Shown here piece after piece: positions 20,871 through 31,419 of a stretch of DNA of 64,000 nt. The notes beneath the pieces were generated by a model that worked only from the letters and a program-made list of their open reading frames with translations, made no database searches and was not told the DNA's origin. The first letter of the stretch is position 1, and each line of letters starts with the position of its first letter. Source of the DNA: Ursus arctos (taxonomy: Eukaryota > Chordata > Mammalia > Carnivora > Ursidae); contig NC_079873.1 of the NCBI RefSeq assembly GCF_023065955.2, positions 95,022,128 to 95,086,127 on the forward strand. Direction: 5' to 3'. The position numbers and the translations under genes are program-made.

Positions 20871-21440
20871 TAGGCTCTTTGGTTTGCAAGGGATAGAGAC
20901 TCTTTCAAATTCAGTAAAGTGGTGGGGACAGTTGTAAAAGAGCTCTAAGGGAGAAAGAGATTTTAGGGACTCAAAGACTGGGAAGCAGAATGGGGTGGGC
21001 CCTCAAGCCAACCACCCTCAGAACCATGGCAGCCTAAGGGACTTGAGCAGCAGGACTTGGAGACTTCTCAACTCTAGGGGTCTACCATGAGCACTCCTCA
21101 GCTCTATTCCACGCCCCCCCAACTACTTTGATTTTCCCCTGTGCTCACGTTATCTTTTCTATACTTTTCAGTTTCTGTTTTACTATTGTTTCTGCTTCCT
21201 TATAATTTTGGTTTGTATGGCCCATCAAGGTTCCAATTTTCTTTTTCACTTATAGTTCTGACTCTTCCTCATGGCTTCTCTCTGGGCTTCAGCTCTTGCT
21301 CTTTCCTCTCTCCCTCCCTCCTTCTTCCTGTTCTCCTTCCCCCTCTCTCCCCTTCCCCCTCTCCCTCCAGTATTTTTAGGCCAAATTCCTGAGACAGACT
21401 CTGATTGTCCTAATTTGTATTTTTGTACCAGGCTCTGTCT
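20871..21440. mobile_element. Possible ancient unclassified repeat
   Basis: 'GGTTTGCAAGGGATAGAGAC' and 'CTTCCTCATGGCTTCTCTCT' with a CT-rich middle resemble parts of the repeat at 22.6-23.2 kb. Weak; the CT-rich part at 21300-21370 is also low complexity. Confidence 0.3.
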
Positions 21441-21548
21441 TAGAACACCAGCTAGAATGTAGATTGGCAGCTCTTGGGTTGGGGACCTATCGTTGGTCCT
21501 TTCAGACAAGGCTGATGGAAAGGAGGTGACATAGAAACCATCTAAGAT

Positions 21549-21757
21549 GGGGCGCCTGGACGGCTCAGTTGGTGAAGCGTCTGCCTTTGGCTCAGGTCAT
21601 GATCTCAGGGCCCTGGGATCGAGCTCCGTGTCGGGTTCCCTGCTCAGTGGGGAGACTGCTTTCCCTCTCCCTCTGCCCCTACCCCCTGCTCATGCTTTCT
21701 CTCTCAAACAAACAAACAAACAAACAAACAAATAAAATCTTTAAAACAAAAATAAAA
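21549..21757 (+). mobile_element. SINEC, sense
   Basis: 'GGGGCGCCTGGACGGCTCAG' head and a tail expanded to about six CAAA units. Target duplication AAACCATCTAAGA at 21535-21547 and 21759-21771, exact. Confidence 0.96.
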
Positions 21758-21770
21758 TAAACCATCTAAG

Positions 21771-22080
21771 AGATTGGTCATGAAGGAAGTGATGGGTCCT
21801 GGATATGGGTTCTGGAAGAATGGAGAGGAAAGAATGGATCTAAAAGATATCTCAAAGGAAAAAAAAATTGGTAGGAACCAGTATCTCATGGGCTACAGGG
21901 TTTGACAGAGATTGGGAAGTTAATGATAACTAATGATAATGGTAATCTCACATTCCAGGTTTGGGTGACTAGGAGAATGCTAAGGTAAGGAAGAAGGGAG
22001 CTGGGACAGAGAGTTAATTTAGGGAGAGAGACAGTGAGTTCTGTTTTTGCTGCATTGAGTAGGAATCAACAGTGGGCTCT
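21771..22080. mobile_element. Ancient LINE-like fragment, unassigned
   Basis: 'GATGGGTCCTGGATATGGGT', 'AGATATCTCAAAGG' and 'GCTGGGACAGAGAGTTAATT' look like the distal part of the family found at 20.4 kb, interrupted by the SINE. Confidence 0.45.
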
Positions 22081-22089
22081 ATTGGACAT

Positions 22090-22555
22090 CTTTGTTGTGT
22101 CCTTGGCTCACTGACCTCCTTTCTCCTGTACCTTGGGCATCCAGTTAGGGTAGAGTACTGAGTGGCCCAGGTGATTTAAGCCAGAGGCTAGAAGGCATGT
22201 GGAGAGCTTCTCAGAAAAGGTCTACTTTACTCCTGTTCTCCTTCACCCTTAAATAACTAATTGGCTCCACGGAGCAATGGCTTCTGCAGGGAGGGCGGTA
22301 AGGAAGGCGGACACCAGGAGACCTTCTCAGTCCTGTATGAGACCTGATTCAGTTTCGGTTGCTGGTTTCTAAATCTTCAGAAGAGAGAAAGTGAGTAAAG
22401 ATGTAAGGAAATGAGGCAAAGAAAAGGAGAAACCGCCTTGAACAAGTTAGAAATAAGCTTCATATTCACGGCTGTTCCGTACCCATTTTGAGAACAGCAG
22501 TTCAAAGGAACATGCCAAGCAGAGGGCACACAAGCATTTGACAAAGAACCACGTG
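22090..22555. other. Stretch with no recognised feature
   Basis: No repeat or gene recognised. Confidence 0.4.
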
Positions 22556-22559
22556 GAAC

Positions 22560-23170
22560 TAGCTTAAGTTAAAAGAGACTTTATAGGAAGAGTACCCGGT
22601 AGCTCACAGGTTTGGAGAAAATGCTGCACAACCAGGCCTTGGGAAGGACAGGAACTAGGGCAGTTTCAGTGTTGGGCTTAGGGACCAAAACTAGAGGCTG
22701 AAGAGCTATCAGGACTCTCTCTCAGCCGCTTGTCTCTCTCTCTGCGTTGGCTTCGTTCTCTTGTACCGAAGACAGGATTCTCCACATGGTGGTGGATTTG
22801 GCTGCAGCTAGCTCTGAGCTCACAGACTCACAGCTCTCTGACCAGAGAGGAAGGGGTTCTTCCTTGCCAGCTCCTGTCCAAAAAAAAAAAAACCTGGGAA
22901 AGGGTTCTGACGGCTTGGTCTTAAGTTGTGTGCCTACCACCAGACTAATCACCGTGGCCAGGAGTGTGGGACCCTATCCGTGGCTGGCTGTGGAGCAAGT
23001 GTTCGCTTCTCATCCAATGACTATGATCGGGGGTAGCGAATCATGTCAATGGCAGCCACAAATTGGGCCACATGCCTGGAGCTGGAGGGGAGGAGGAGTG
23101 GTTCAGTGAAAGAAGGGAAGGGAGAGGCAGCACAGACAGGGCCCCTGGGGTACCTCTGTGAACCAGGTAG
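22560..23170. mobile_element. Ancient interspersed repeat, unclassified
   Basis: 'TCTGCGTTGGCTTCGTTCTC', 'TCCACATGGTGGTGGATTTG', 'ACCAGACTAATCACCGTGGC' and 'GGGCCACATGCCTGGAGCTG' occur in the fixed order of a common old mammalian repeat whose name I am not certain of. The 120-codon plus frame here is non-coding repeat translation. Confidence 0.5.
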
Positions 23171-23454
23171 TCCCCCAATTTGTGTTTTTCCTTTGCGGTT
23201 TATTGTCCAATGATGATGGAACAAAGCTGTAAGGTGAGAAGGCTCACACGGAAACAGAAGGTATTAAAGAAGTGATGTTCCTCATTTCAGTCCTGTTACT
23301 TGGCTTACCTTTGGCATTGTCTGCCCCACCCCCATCACCATATGCTGGGTCACATTAAAATTATTTCAGTTCCTTAAAAACACTGTGCTCTTTCTGTCAT
23401 TCCTTCAGCTTTCCTTCATCTTTCAGGATTCATTTTGGCTGACTCTGACTTTGG

Positions 23455-23697
23455 GAAAACCTGACTATCTACCCCCATCTCCGAGTCTGGGTTAGGTGCT
23501 CCTTTTACGTGATCTCAGTGCACCCTGTACCACTTCCTGTGTTTTGTGATTGCTTTGTTACTTGTACATCTCTCCCACTAGAATGTAAGCTCCACGTGGG
23601 TGAAGATTTGTTTTTCTCCATCATTCTTCTTCTTCAATGCCTAGTGATACGTCAACTGTGTTGTTGATGCCCAATAAATATCTGCTGAATGAATGAC
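23455..23697 (+). mobile_element. L2 3' end
   Basis: 'CGAGTCTGGGTTAGGTGCTC', 'CCCACTAGAATGTAAGCTCC' and 'CCAATAAATATCTGCTGAAT' in order give a clear LINE2 3' end. Confidence 0.92.
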
Positions 23698-23699
23698 AA

Positions 23700-24185
23700 T
23701 CTCCAGGCTCAATTGGCAGGGCTGGGTGCCCTGAGAAGATCCCAGAACAGTCCAGAAGCAACTAAGAAAGAGCATGGCCTCCCTTCAGATTTTTTTTTTT
23801 TCCTGAAGTAAAGTAAAGGAAGGAAGGAGAAAAGAAAGTGTTCAGGTAAATGGAGCTTATTATAGAATTTCAATAAAGACAAGGTATTTGCTTTGTACTT
23901 AGGAATTTCTAATTCTTTTAGTTTTTGGTTTCACTAAGTAACAAGTTGCTTGTAATTAAAAGTAAGGGTTAAACAATATTTTTATTGTCTTGATAAATTA
24001 ACAAATCCATAATACATTTTCCTAATAAAACAATTATACCACTCTTAGAAAGTGAGCCTGTGGGTGAATTGTGTTATAACCCTTCTCTTCGTTTTCCACA
24101 TCTGAAGAAAGCTTATGTTTGGGTCTGAGTTAGCCTAGGCACCAGTTTTTACTTGGTGGCAGTTGACTGATGACTGTCCAAGATG
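23700..24185. other. Stretch with no recognised feature
   Basis: AT-rich after 23880. No repeat or gene recognised. Confidence 0.4.
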
Positions 24186-24189
24186 ATAA

Positions 24190-24367
24190 TATATTGAAGT
24201 ATGGTCCACAGACCATTTACATCAGGGATGGGGAGAAGCTTATTACCAGGCTGATACCAACACCATGCAGACACTGGCCCTGAGACTCTGGGGATGTGAC
24301 CCAGCAATCTGGGTGCAGGGAGGCCTTCAGGTGATTCTGATGCAGGCTCAAGTTTGAGAACCACGGG
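24190..24367 (+). mobile_element. MER5A-type hAT-Charlie MITE
   Basis: 'AGTATGGTCCACAGACCA', 'GGTGATTCTGATGCAGGCTC' and terminal 'AAGTTTGAGAACCAC' are MER5A landmarks. Confidence 0.85.
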
Positions 24368-24369
24368 AC

Positions 24370-25292
24370 GAGAAGGAGTGCAGTAGTTGCCACGCGGAAA
24401 CCATTATGCTCCTTTATCAAATTAAGAGATAGAATGGTCAGATAAGAGACCTCTCATTATAGTGTTCATGGTTCTGTTGGGATGATAATAGCGTGATACA
24501 GATTTTGGTGGGCTGACAAATGGTTGGTATTTGCTGGCAGGGTGCTGCCAAAACCAGTGCACCTGCAAGTCTGGCTTTCACAGAGGTCCAGCCCCTCACC
24601 CCACAGGGTTTGCTCAGTTCTTTAGCAGTAAGGCATGGCACTGGCGTGCTGGGTGGAAATGACATTACCTATGTGTCAAGGATTGTGTCTGAATGTGTAA
24701 AAGAATTTGAAAAGAAAATGTAGTTCTACACCTCCCCTAAAATGGCCAGAGGAGAACCCCTGATTGTTTGGGTGACATTAAGCATTCTTTAGAAAGCTAG
24801 ATGGCATGTATAGACATAGGCGTTTCCAGAAGAGCTCTGACTAGGCCCATTCCAACCTGAGGAATGATTGTTGAAGAGAAGCATAAGGTCATTATTTTAG
24901 AAGGTGCCTTTTGCCAAGAAGCCTCTTATTTCCTTCTTGATTCCGGAATTTCTATTTGTGTGTTCAGCTTTTAACCGAAACATTCCAGCTTCATTTTCAA
25001 GTCTAGTACAATCATAGCTGGCATTTTAAATTTAGTTAGGGAAAGGTCATGTAATACTTTGTGATGCTCTCTAATGATACAGTGAGCATTCTGGGTATCT
25101 CCTACGATCTTTCAGGAGATACCTACCACACAAGTGGTAGATAGAAATGGTAAGACATTCTAATAAACAGTAATAATAAAATAGCCCTGTGCTGTGCATC
25201 ACTGTAATGTACCGATTCTTAAACTATGTTGTGAGAAGTGTTCTATGAGACAGAAATGGTGGTTCTGCTAATGAAAAAGTGCGATGTTGTTG
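24370..25292. other. Repeat-poor stretch with paired hairpins
   Basis: No transposon recognised. Two adjoining inverted repeats at 25094-25140 are annotated separately. Confidence 0.4.
25094..25140. repeat. Two adjoining perfect inverted repeats
   Basis: GGTATCTCCT (25094-25103) pairs with AGGAGATACC (25114-25123) across a 10-nt loop. CTACCAC (25123-25129) pairs with GTGGTAG (25134-25140) across a 4-nt loop. They share one base. No function known; could be chance or the relic of a DNA transposon end. Confidence 0.8.
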
Positions 25293-25478
25293 GGGCACCT
25301 GGCTGGCGCAGTCTGTTAAGCGTCTGATTCTTGATTTCGGCTCAGGTCATAATCTCAGGGTCTTGAGATCAAGCCCCACGTTGGGCTCGTGCTGGGCATG
25401 GAGCCTGTTTGGGATTCTCTCTCTCCCTCTCCCTTTCTCTACCTCTCTCTCTCTCTCTCCCAAAAAATACTTAACAAC
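25293..25478 (+). mobile_element. SINEC, older subtype, sense
   Basis: 'GGGGCACCTGGCTGGCGCAG' head, 'AAGCCCCACGTTGGGCTCG' and a CT-rich end. Shares 'GGGCATGGAGCCTGTTTGGG' with other older sense copies. Confidence 0.93.
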
Positions 25479-25889
25479 AGAACACTTATTTTTTATTTAA
25501 GTTTGTGATGCTGCATACTATAAAGCCCTTTTAGAGCTCGTAGAGATTCATTTTTCATGTTAAGGCTCTGCTAAATCCCACCATAAAGCCCTTTAAGTTT
25601 GCGTAATCTTTTTTCACAAACTTATTTAGCCTCCCTCAGTTGATCAGCTTCTTCCAATGGAAACAAAATGTGCCAGAGGCTCAGCTAACCCAGACAAGTT
25701 CTTGAGCTCATGTCGTTTCATTTCAGACATATAAATCAGGAGGTAGTGACTGACCTGGGCAGCTCCCCGTTCGAAGGTTCATGAGCCTGGATGCTCCTAT
25801 AGAATCTTCCTTAGCCATTGGGGGCGGCTTGAAGGGTATCCCACTACGTTCACATGTGGTCTTGATTTCAAATTATCCTTGCACTGACA

Positions 25890-26090
25890 CCTAACTTTTG
25901 TAGAACTTAAAAAATCCAACAAACTTCATTATTACATATCATCTTATCAAGTGTTTGAGGAAAGTATTATTATTCCATTTTTAGATGCCCAAAGAGGCTG
26001 AGAACCTGCCCAAGGACGTAGATAGAAGGCCTTGGGAGTTCAAGTTTCTGGAGCTCTGCTTTTACCTCAACACAGTTTTGCTTCCCTGAT
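25890..26090 (-). mobile_element. MIR element, antisense
   Basis: 'TATTATTATTCCATTTTTAG', 'CAAAGAGGCTGAGAACCTGC' and 'GGAGTTCAAGTTTCTGGAGC' follow inverted MIR order. Confidence 0.7.
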
Positions 26091-26099
26091 GTGTATCTA

Positions 26100-26983
26100 T
26101 GTCTGTCTGGTTAGATACAGCATTCTTTCCATTTCATCGTGCTTTTTAAACTATGCCCTGGCAGAGACCTAGGGGTTCTGAGAAGCTCCCGTAGGGGCCC
26201 CTAAGGGGACAGGATGAATGGGGAGCCAAGAGAAGTTAGGGGAGGACCCTCCATCTTAAATCACAGAAACTTTGCCTTTATCTATTTTACATAGTAGATT
26301 TAGGGATAGGATTTCTTTAGAGAAAAGTATTCCTAAGAAAATTTGCAAACAAGCTGAAAGATTAATTTTTTATAGTTTCTGGAGGGAGTAAAGCCGGTAC
26401 TATCTCCAGATGGATGGACCTTAACATAGGCACAGGCTCACAGAGTATGGATATAAATCTAAGCAGGCTTTAAGGCCATTTTTGGTTCCTTAAGAGACCT
26501 AGCAGAGAACAAAGGTTGGGAGGGAGGCAAAGAAGGCTTCCTAGGCAAAGAAGGCTGTTGAGGGGTGTGGTGCTTACCACTCCAAACAGGGTTTGGGGGG
26601 CTCTGATAGAGAAGGAGGGATCTTTCTTCCCTGGCTAGAAGGTGAATGGCACATCTTATCAGTAGGTCCTAGCATGTTTAGCAGGGACAATACTGGTTGG
26701 GTTTGTGGCTTTATTGTCTTAGGTAGTCCTAGAGAAACCAGATCTCGCCCGATATCCCCCATAACTACCATTATAGAGCCAGATAGGCGTGACATGGGAG
26801 TAGCCCAACAACAGCCTGGAGGGCTAATCATAGGAGGGGGTGACCAGGTGTTTTAGGGGTAAGGCTGCCCAGGCATTTATGGGCTAGGCATCCCTTGCAA
26901 AATTAACTCACTAGTCCCTTTTAAAAGATAGATAGTTAAAAGCTGATGAAACACTTGCATTTCATACATGGCATTGGTATCTA
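26100..26983. other. Stretch with no recognised repeat
   Basis: Contains opposed open frames, + 26593-26856 (87 codons) and - 26574-26831 (85 codons), whose peptides I do not recognise. Nothing else identified. Confidence 0.4.
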
Positions 26984-27386
26984 TGATGGTAAATTTTATG
27001 TGTCAATTTGGCTAGGCGACGGTGTGTAGCTGTTAGGTCAAACACCAGTCTGCATGTTGCTATGGAGGTATTTTGAAGATGTGATTAAGAGCTATAATTA
27101 CTTGACTTTAAGTAAAGCAGATTACCTTCCAATACGTGGGTGAGTCTCATCCAATCCACTGAAAGCCTTAAGAACAAAAACTGCGGTTTTCCAGAGAGGA
27201 AGGAATTCTGCCTCAAGACTGTGATAGAGAAATTTTGCCTGAGTTTCCAGACTGTTGGCCTGCCCTATAAATTTTGGACTTGTCAGCCTCCACAGTCACA
27301 TGAGCCAATTCCTTAAAATAAATCTCTTAATATACATATACATAGATCCTGTTGGTTCTGTTTCTTTGAAGAACCTTACTGATACA
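26984..27386 (+). mobile_element. Solo LTR of MaLR/ERVL type
   Basis: Begins TGATGG and ends GATACA, the TG...CA ends of an LTR. Flanked by GTATCTA at 26977-26983 and 27387-27393. Inside are 'TGTGTCAATTTGGCTAGGCG' and an 'AAAATAAATCTCTTAA' polyadenylation-type stretch at about 27317. No internal retroviral sequence remains, so it is a solo LTR. Family assigned only to the MaLR/ERVL class. Confidence 0.75.
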
Positions 27387-27555
27387 GTATCTAAATTCAA
27401 GCTGCTGTCACACAGTCAGTTTTTATCAGCCAGCTGTACGTCTGAGCCTTACAAGCTTTAAGGAACAGACCGGTGATGAGAGAAAGTTTCCTTATGACAT
27501 GAGTTTTGTTTGGAAAGGCCTAAAAGGCCTACCTTCCCTTTAAAGGGGATTTTCT

Positions 27556-27670
27556 GGGGCTCCTGGCTGACATGTGACCCTTGATCTGGGGGTTGTGAGT
27601 TCTAGCCCCACAGTGGATGTACTGAAAATAAACATAGAATCCTTAAAAAAATAAAAAGTAAAAATAAAAG
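27556..27670 (+). mobile_element. Short-form SINEC, sense
   Basis: 'CTGGGGCTCCTGGCTGACAT', 'TGACCCTTGATCTGGGGGTT' and an A-rich tail. GATTTTCTG occurs at 27548-27556 and 27671-27679, the probable target duplication. Confidence 0.85.
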
Positions 27671-27941
27671 CGATTTTCTGAGGGATTCCCTACCAAACAC
27701 CACCTTCACATTCTTATATTGCAGAGACAAAATAATGTTGGTTAGAGTTTTCCTTGTACATCTTAGGAGGAAATACTCCAGAATTCCCAGAGGGTTATAT
27801 AATCCTTCTCTGGGAACTGAAAGGGCAACATGCTCTACCTGCATTATACATATACTGCTTCTTACTCTATTGCAAAGTGCTTTCACAGAACTTACCTTGA
27901 GCCTTTGACATAGGTGTGGCAGAGGCTGCTATTTGCTTTCT

Positions 27942-28149
27942 TTTTTTAAAAAATTTTTTAAAGATTTTACTTATTTATTTAACAGAGAGAGAGACAGCCA
28001 GCGAGAGAGCTAACACAAGCAGAGGGGGAGTGGGAGAGGAAGAAGCAGGCTGCCAACGGAGGAGCCTGATGCAGGACTCGATCCCAGGACTCTGGGATCA
28101 CGCCCTGAGCCGAAGGCAGATGCTTAACAACTGAGCCACCCAGGCGCCC
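27942..28149 (-). mobile_element. SINEC, antisense, first of a pair
   Basis: 'GAGAGAGAGACAGCCAGCGA', 'GGAGCCTGATGCAGGACTCG' and inverted head 'GAGCCACCCAGGCGCCC'. Paired with the next SINE; the only good flanking duplication encloses both. Confidence 0.95.
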
Positions 28150-28193
28150 GTGTGTGTTAGTTTTCGAAAACCGCTGTTTGCTCTGCTTCTGGG

Positions 28194-28395
28194 ACTTTTT
28201 TTTTTTTTTTAAGATTTTATTTATTTATTTGACAGAGAGACAGGCAGCGAGAGAGGGAACACAAGCAGGGGGAGTGGGAGAGGAAGAAGCAGGCTCCCAG
28301 GGGAGGAGCCCGATGTGGGGCTCGATCCCAGAACGCTGGGATTACGCCCTGAGCTGAAGGCAGACGCTTAGAGACTGAGCCACCCAGGCGTCCCT
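28194..28395 (-). mobile_element. SINEC, antisense, second of a pair
   Basis: 'TGACAGAGAGACAGGCAGCG', 'GGAGGAGCCCGATGTGGGGC' and head 'GAGCCACCCAGGCGTCCC'. CTGCTATTTGCTTTCT follows at 28395-28410 and precedes the first SINE at 27926-27941. Confidence 0.95.
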
Positions 28396-28524
28396 GCTAT
28401 TTGCTTTCTAAGACTATTTTCCCCTTTGTTCCCTGGTAGAAACCCTCAATATTTTGCTGAGTTAATTGCTACACAATAAAAAGACTATTAGTCCTTCTTG
28501 GAGCTAGGCGAGGCCTAGCTTCTC

Positions 28525-28775
28525 TTGGCAGCGTAGCACTTTGGTTAGGCGCACAGATTCTGAAATTAGGCTATGTAGGGTTCACATTTCTGCTTCATGA
28601 CTTACTACCAGTTAATTTGCTTCTCTGTGCCTCAGTTTCTGCATCTGGAAAGTGATATGGTAATAGTACCTACTGTATTGAGTTTCTGTGATGAATAAAT
28701 GAGTTTATATTGGTAAAGCCTTTAGAACAGTGCTTAGCACATAGTAAACATTCTAGAACTACTAGCTATCATTTT
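28525..28775 (+). mobile_element. MIR element, nearly full length
   Basis: 'GCGTAGCACTTTGGTTAGGC', 'CTTCTCTGTGCCTCAGTTTC', 'CTGTGATGAATAAATGAGTT' and 'CAGTGCTTAGCACATAGTAA' match the MIR consensus throughout. Confidence 0.93.
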
Positions 28776-28799
28776 TATTGTTATTTTGGCCAACAAGAT

Positions 28800-29105
28800 A
28801 TAAGTGGAAGTGTTGTGCGAGATATCTAGGAAGTGTTAAATGAAGGGGCAAACCCTTCTGCTCCTTCTTACTTCCTCATAGCTGAAATGAGGATTGGAGT
28901 TTGAACAGCCATCTTGGAACAGGCAGCCACAAGCTTAGGATGGTGGCCTAGCAAGATAGAGCCGAGACCCCTGATGGCCGTGGATGTGCCACAACAGTCC
29001 TGGACTGCCTATCTCCAGACTTCTCTTCATGAGAGAGAAATAAACTTCTTTTTTGTTTAAGACATTGTTGTTATATGCAGCCAAACTTAATACGAGCAGA
29101 CTCAG
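28800..29105 (+). mobile_element. Probable MaLR-type LTR fragment
   Basis: 'TTCATGAGAGAGAAATAAAC' followed by 'TTCTTTTTTGTTTAAGACAT' resembles the 3' end of MLT/MST-type LTRs. The 5' boundary is approximate. Confidence 0.55.
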
Positions 29106-29504
29106 TATGACAGCTGGTACTACCCTCTTTCAACTGTAACCCAGTAAGTTTACTCAGTAAAAGTCAGGATGTTGGACTGAGAGGAAAGCAGTGATTAAAT
29201 AGCCCTTATGTGTAACCCAGCTTGTGGCCCGGTGTGAGAGACATTTGGCAGGCCTACATGTGGAGAGAGGTGTCCCTTTGTATCCTGGTCCTGTCCTCAC
29301 CTTCTTCCCCCATCCCAGGCAGAGCTGCTTGATCATTAGCTGCCTTTTCCTTCTGTGCAGAAGTCATGAGAGGACTGGGACCACGTTAATAATCATATTT
29401 AAGAGGCACTTAAGGCCCTTTGTTTTCTAAGAGTTCTTTTCTAGACTCATTGAGGTATTATTTCTATTTTCAGCTTTCTTCCTGGAATCTTTCTTTCCCA
29501 TTTC

Positions 29505-29605
29505 CCACTGCACATCGAATCTAATTGACTCCATCAGGTCTGATGTCAAACCCACCTCCTTCAGACAACCGTCTCTGATTATTCTAGCTCCTTTTTAACA
29601 GCTTG
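29505..29605 (+). mobile_element. Probable L2 fragment
   Basis: 'AACCCACCTCCTTCAGACAA' and 'CGTCTCTGATTATTCTAGCT' resemble the L2 3' region before its conserved end. Short and diverged. Confidence 0.4.
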
Positions 29606-29683
29606 TGTGTGGTTCTAGTAGGGGGGTCCAGCTTCTTGCCGCTTCCTGATGGAAGGAAACGTAAGCCTACATTACCTAGGAAG

Positions 29684-29816
29684 GGTTTTTTTGTTTTGTT
29701 TTTGCTTTTTTTTTTCTTAAAGTGGAGCCCAATGTGGGCTTGAACTCACAAGGCAGAGATCAAGACCTGAGATCAAGAATCGGCCACTTAACTGACTGAG
29801 CCACGCAGGCACCCCT
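29684..29816 (-). mobile_element. Short-form SINEC, antisense
   Basis: 'GCCCAATGTGGGCTTGAACT' and 'GAGCCACGCAGGCACCCC'. Target duplication CATTACCTAGGAAG (right copy 29817-29830, left copy 29670-29683 with one mismatch or none). Confidence 0.93.
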
Positions 29817-30288
29817 CATTACCTAGGAAGATTTGAAAGCCATGTCCATGAAGCAGTGAAGAGTGAGGTATCTCCTATGTAGCCGGATTAGCTGAATGAA
29901 GCCTGGCGATCAGTGGAATGACATGTCAGAGATGACCTCCCATCTTTCGGCCCCTCTTTAAACTCCCACAGTTCTTTTGTATGTTATTCAGATATCAACT
30001 CAAGATTTAGGTCGATGAAGTTTTACATTGCCAAGTTAAACTAAGAACAATTTTGCTTTACACCTCTTACTGCCTAGGGCTGCCCTTTGTATATTCAAGA
30101 TATCTTTTATGTAGAACAGTCCATCTTTTCCAGAGTCCCTTACTTTCGCAGCACAAAAGAACTGGCAAAGGCTATGAAATACATTTTTCTTCTCTCTTCC
30201 CACCAGTCTCTGTGAAGGGAAGGGAATATATCCCTACTGGCAAGAAATATGCTTCCTCCCAATTAGTTTGGGGCTTAAGAATATTCTT

Positions 30289-30493
30289 TTTTTTTTTTTT
30301 TTTAAAGATTTTATTTATTTATTCGACAGAGATAGAGACAGCCAGCAAGAGAGGGAACACAAGCAGGGGGAGTGGGAGAGGAAGAAGCAGGCTCCCAGCA
30401 GAGGAACCCGATGTGGAGCTCGATCCCAGGACTCTGGGATCACGCCCTGAGCCGAAGGCAGATGCTTAACCGCTGTGCCACCCAGGTGCCCCT
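30289..30493 (-). mobile_element. SINEC, young subtype, antisense
   Basis: Long T tract, 'GAGATAGAGACAGCCAGCAA' and 'GTGCCACCCAGGTGCCCC'. Exact duplication CTTAAGAATATTCTT at 30274-30288 and 30494-30508. Confidence 0.97.
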
Positions 30494-30514
30494 TAAGAAT
30501 ATTCTTCTAATCAG

Positions 30515-30765
30515 TGTTTCACTAATAATACTTGCTATTTCTTGTTTACTCTGGGAAACATGTGAACCATTTTGTGCACATTGTTCTATTTCGTCATCAC
30601 AACGCTATGGGTAGAGATAATTACCGTACCTATTGTGCAGATAAGAAAAGAGGCTCAGGAAGGTTAAGTACCTTGTCCAAAGTCACATAGCTGGTTTTTG
30701 AACTCGGGTCAGTCTGACTCCAAATTCCATAAATTCGACCATATCCTATACTGACTCTCTTATCA
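30515..30765 (-). mobile_element. MIR element, antisense
   Basis: 'CGTCATCACAACGCTATGGG', 'AAAAGAGGCTCAGGAAGGTT' and 'CCAAAGTCACATAGCTGG' are inverted MIR landmarks. Confidence 0.92.
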
Positions 30766-30804
30766 GTGTAATTTGCTTAATCTGTAGGATTTAATTAATC
30801 ATTT

Positions 30805-31230
30805 GGCAGTGGGATATAGTGGAAATAATGGCTCTGGCATTGGACCTGAGTTTTAATCTGAACTTGTTCTTTTTTTTTTTAAACTAAAAAAATTTTTTTA
30901 AAAAAGATTTTATTTATTTGAGAAAGAGAGCGTGTTCCTGAGCAGGGGGTAGGGGCAGGAGGAGAGAGAGAAGCAGACTCCCTGCTGAGCAGGGAGCCCG
31001 ACTTGGGGCTCCACCCCAGGACCCCGAGATCATGACTGAGCTGAAGGCAGATGCTTAACCAACTGAACCACCCAGGCCCCCCATCTGAACTTGTTCTCTT
31101 GCTAATGGTTTGACTTTGGGCATACCGACATCATTTAAATGGGTAAATGAATGAATGAATGAACAACGCATCTTGGAGGAATGTGGTGAGGATTAGATAT
31201 GACCATGCCCGACATGTAGCAGATACTAGA
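30805..31230 (+). mobile_element. MIR element split by a SINE
   Basis: MIR 5' part ('GTGGGATATAGTGGAAATAA', 'GCTCTGGCATTGGACCTGAG') resumes after the SINE with 'TTGACTTTGGGCATACCGAC' and 'GTGGTGAGGATTAGATATGA'. A GAAT tetranucleotide repeat has grown at about 31144-31163. Confidence 0.85.
30871..31082 (-). mobile_element. SINEC inside MIR, antisense
   Basis: 'GAGAAGCAGACTCCCTGCTG' and 'GAACCACCCAGGCCCCCC'. Exact 15-bp target duplication ATCTGAACTTGTTCT at 30856-30870 and 31083-31097. Confidence 0.96.
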
Positions 31231-31257
31231 TGAAAGTTTTCTCTATCTCTTCTTCAC

Positions 31258-31410
31258 TCTCTTACATGGTTAGCCTGTGTTTTTCCAATAGGACTATAAA
31301 TACCTTAAGGACAGGGGCAGGTCTTTGATTTCTTATACAGCCTCAGGTCATGCACAGTGTGAGGCACAGTACAGGAAGATAATTAATACTTTTTGTATGA
31401 ATACTTTTTA
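31258..31410 (+). mobile_element. L2 3' end
   Basis: 'AATAGGACTATAAATACCTT', 'AAGGACAGGGGCAGGTCTTT' and 'GTGTGAGGCACAGTACAGG' fit the L2 3' terminus. Confidence 0.75.
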
Positions 31411-31419
31411 GAGGAAGTC

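Noticed and set aside
22747..23109. 120-codon plus frame with many W and S residues
   Set aside because: Lies in an ancient interspersed repeat and includes a translated A tract (KKK).
30053..30469. 138-codon plus open frame
   Set aside because: Its second half is an antisense SINEC translation (KILFIYSTE... RGRSRLPAEEP) that recurs at 27916, 28154, 55412 and 59168.
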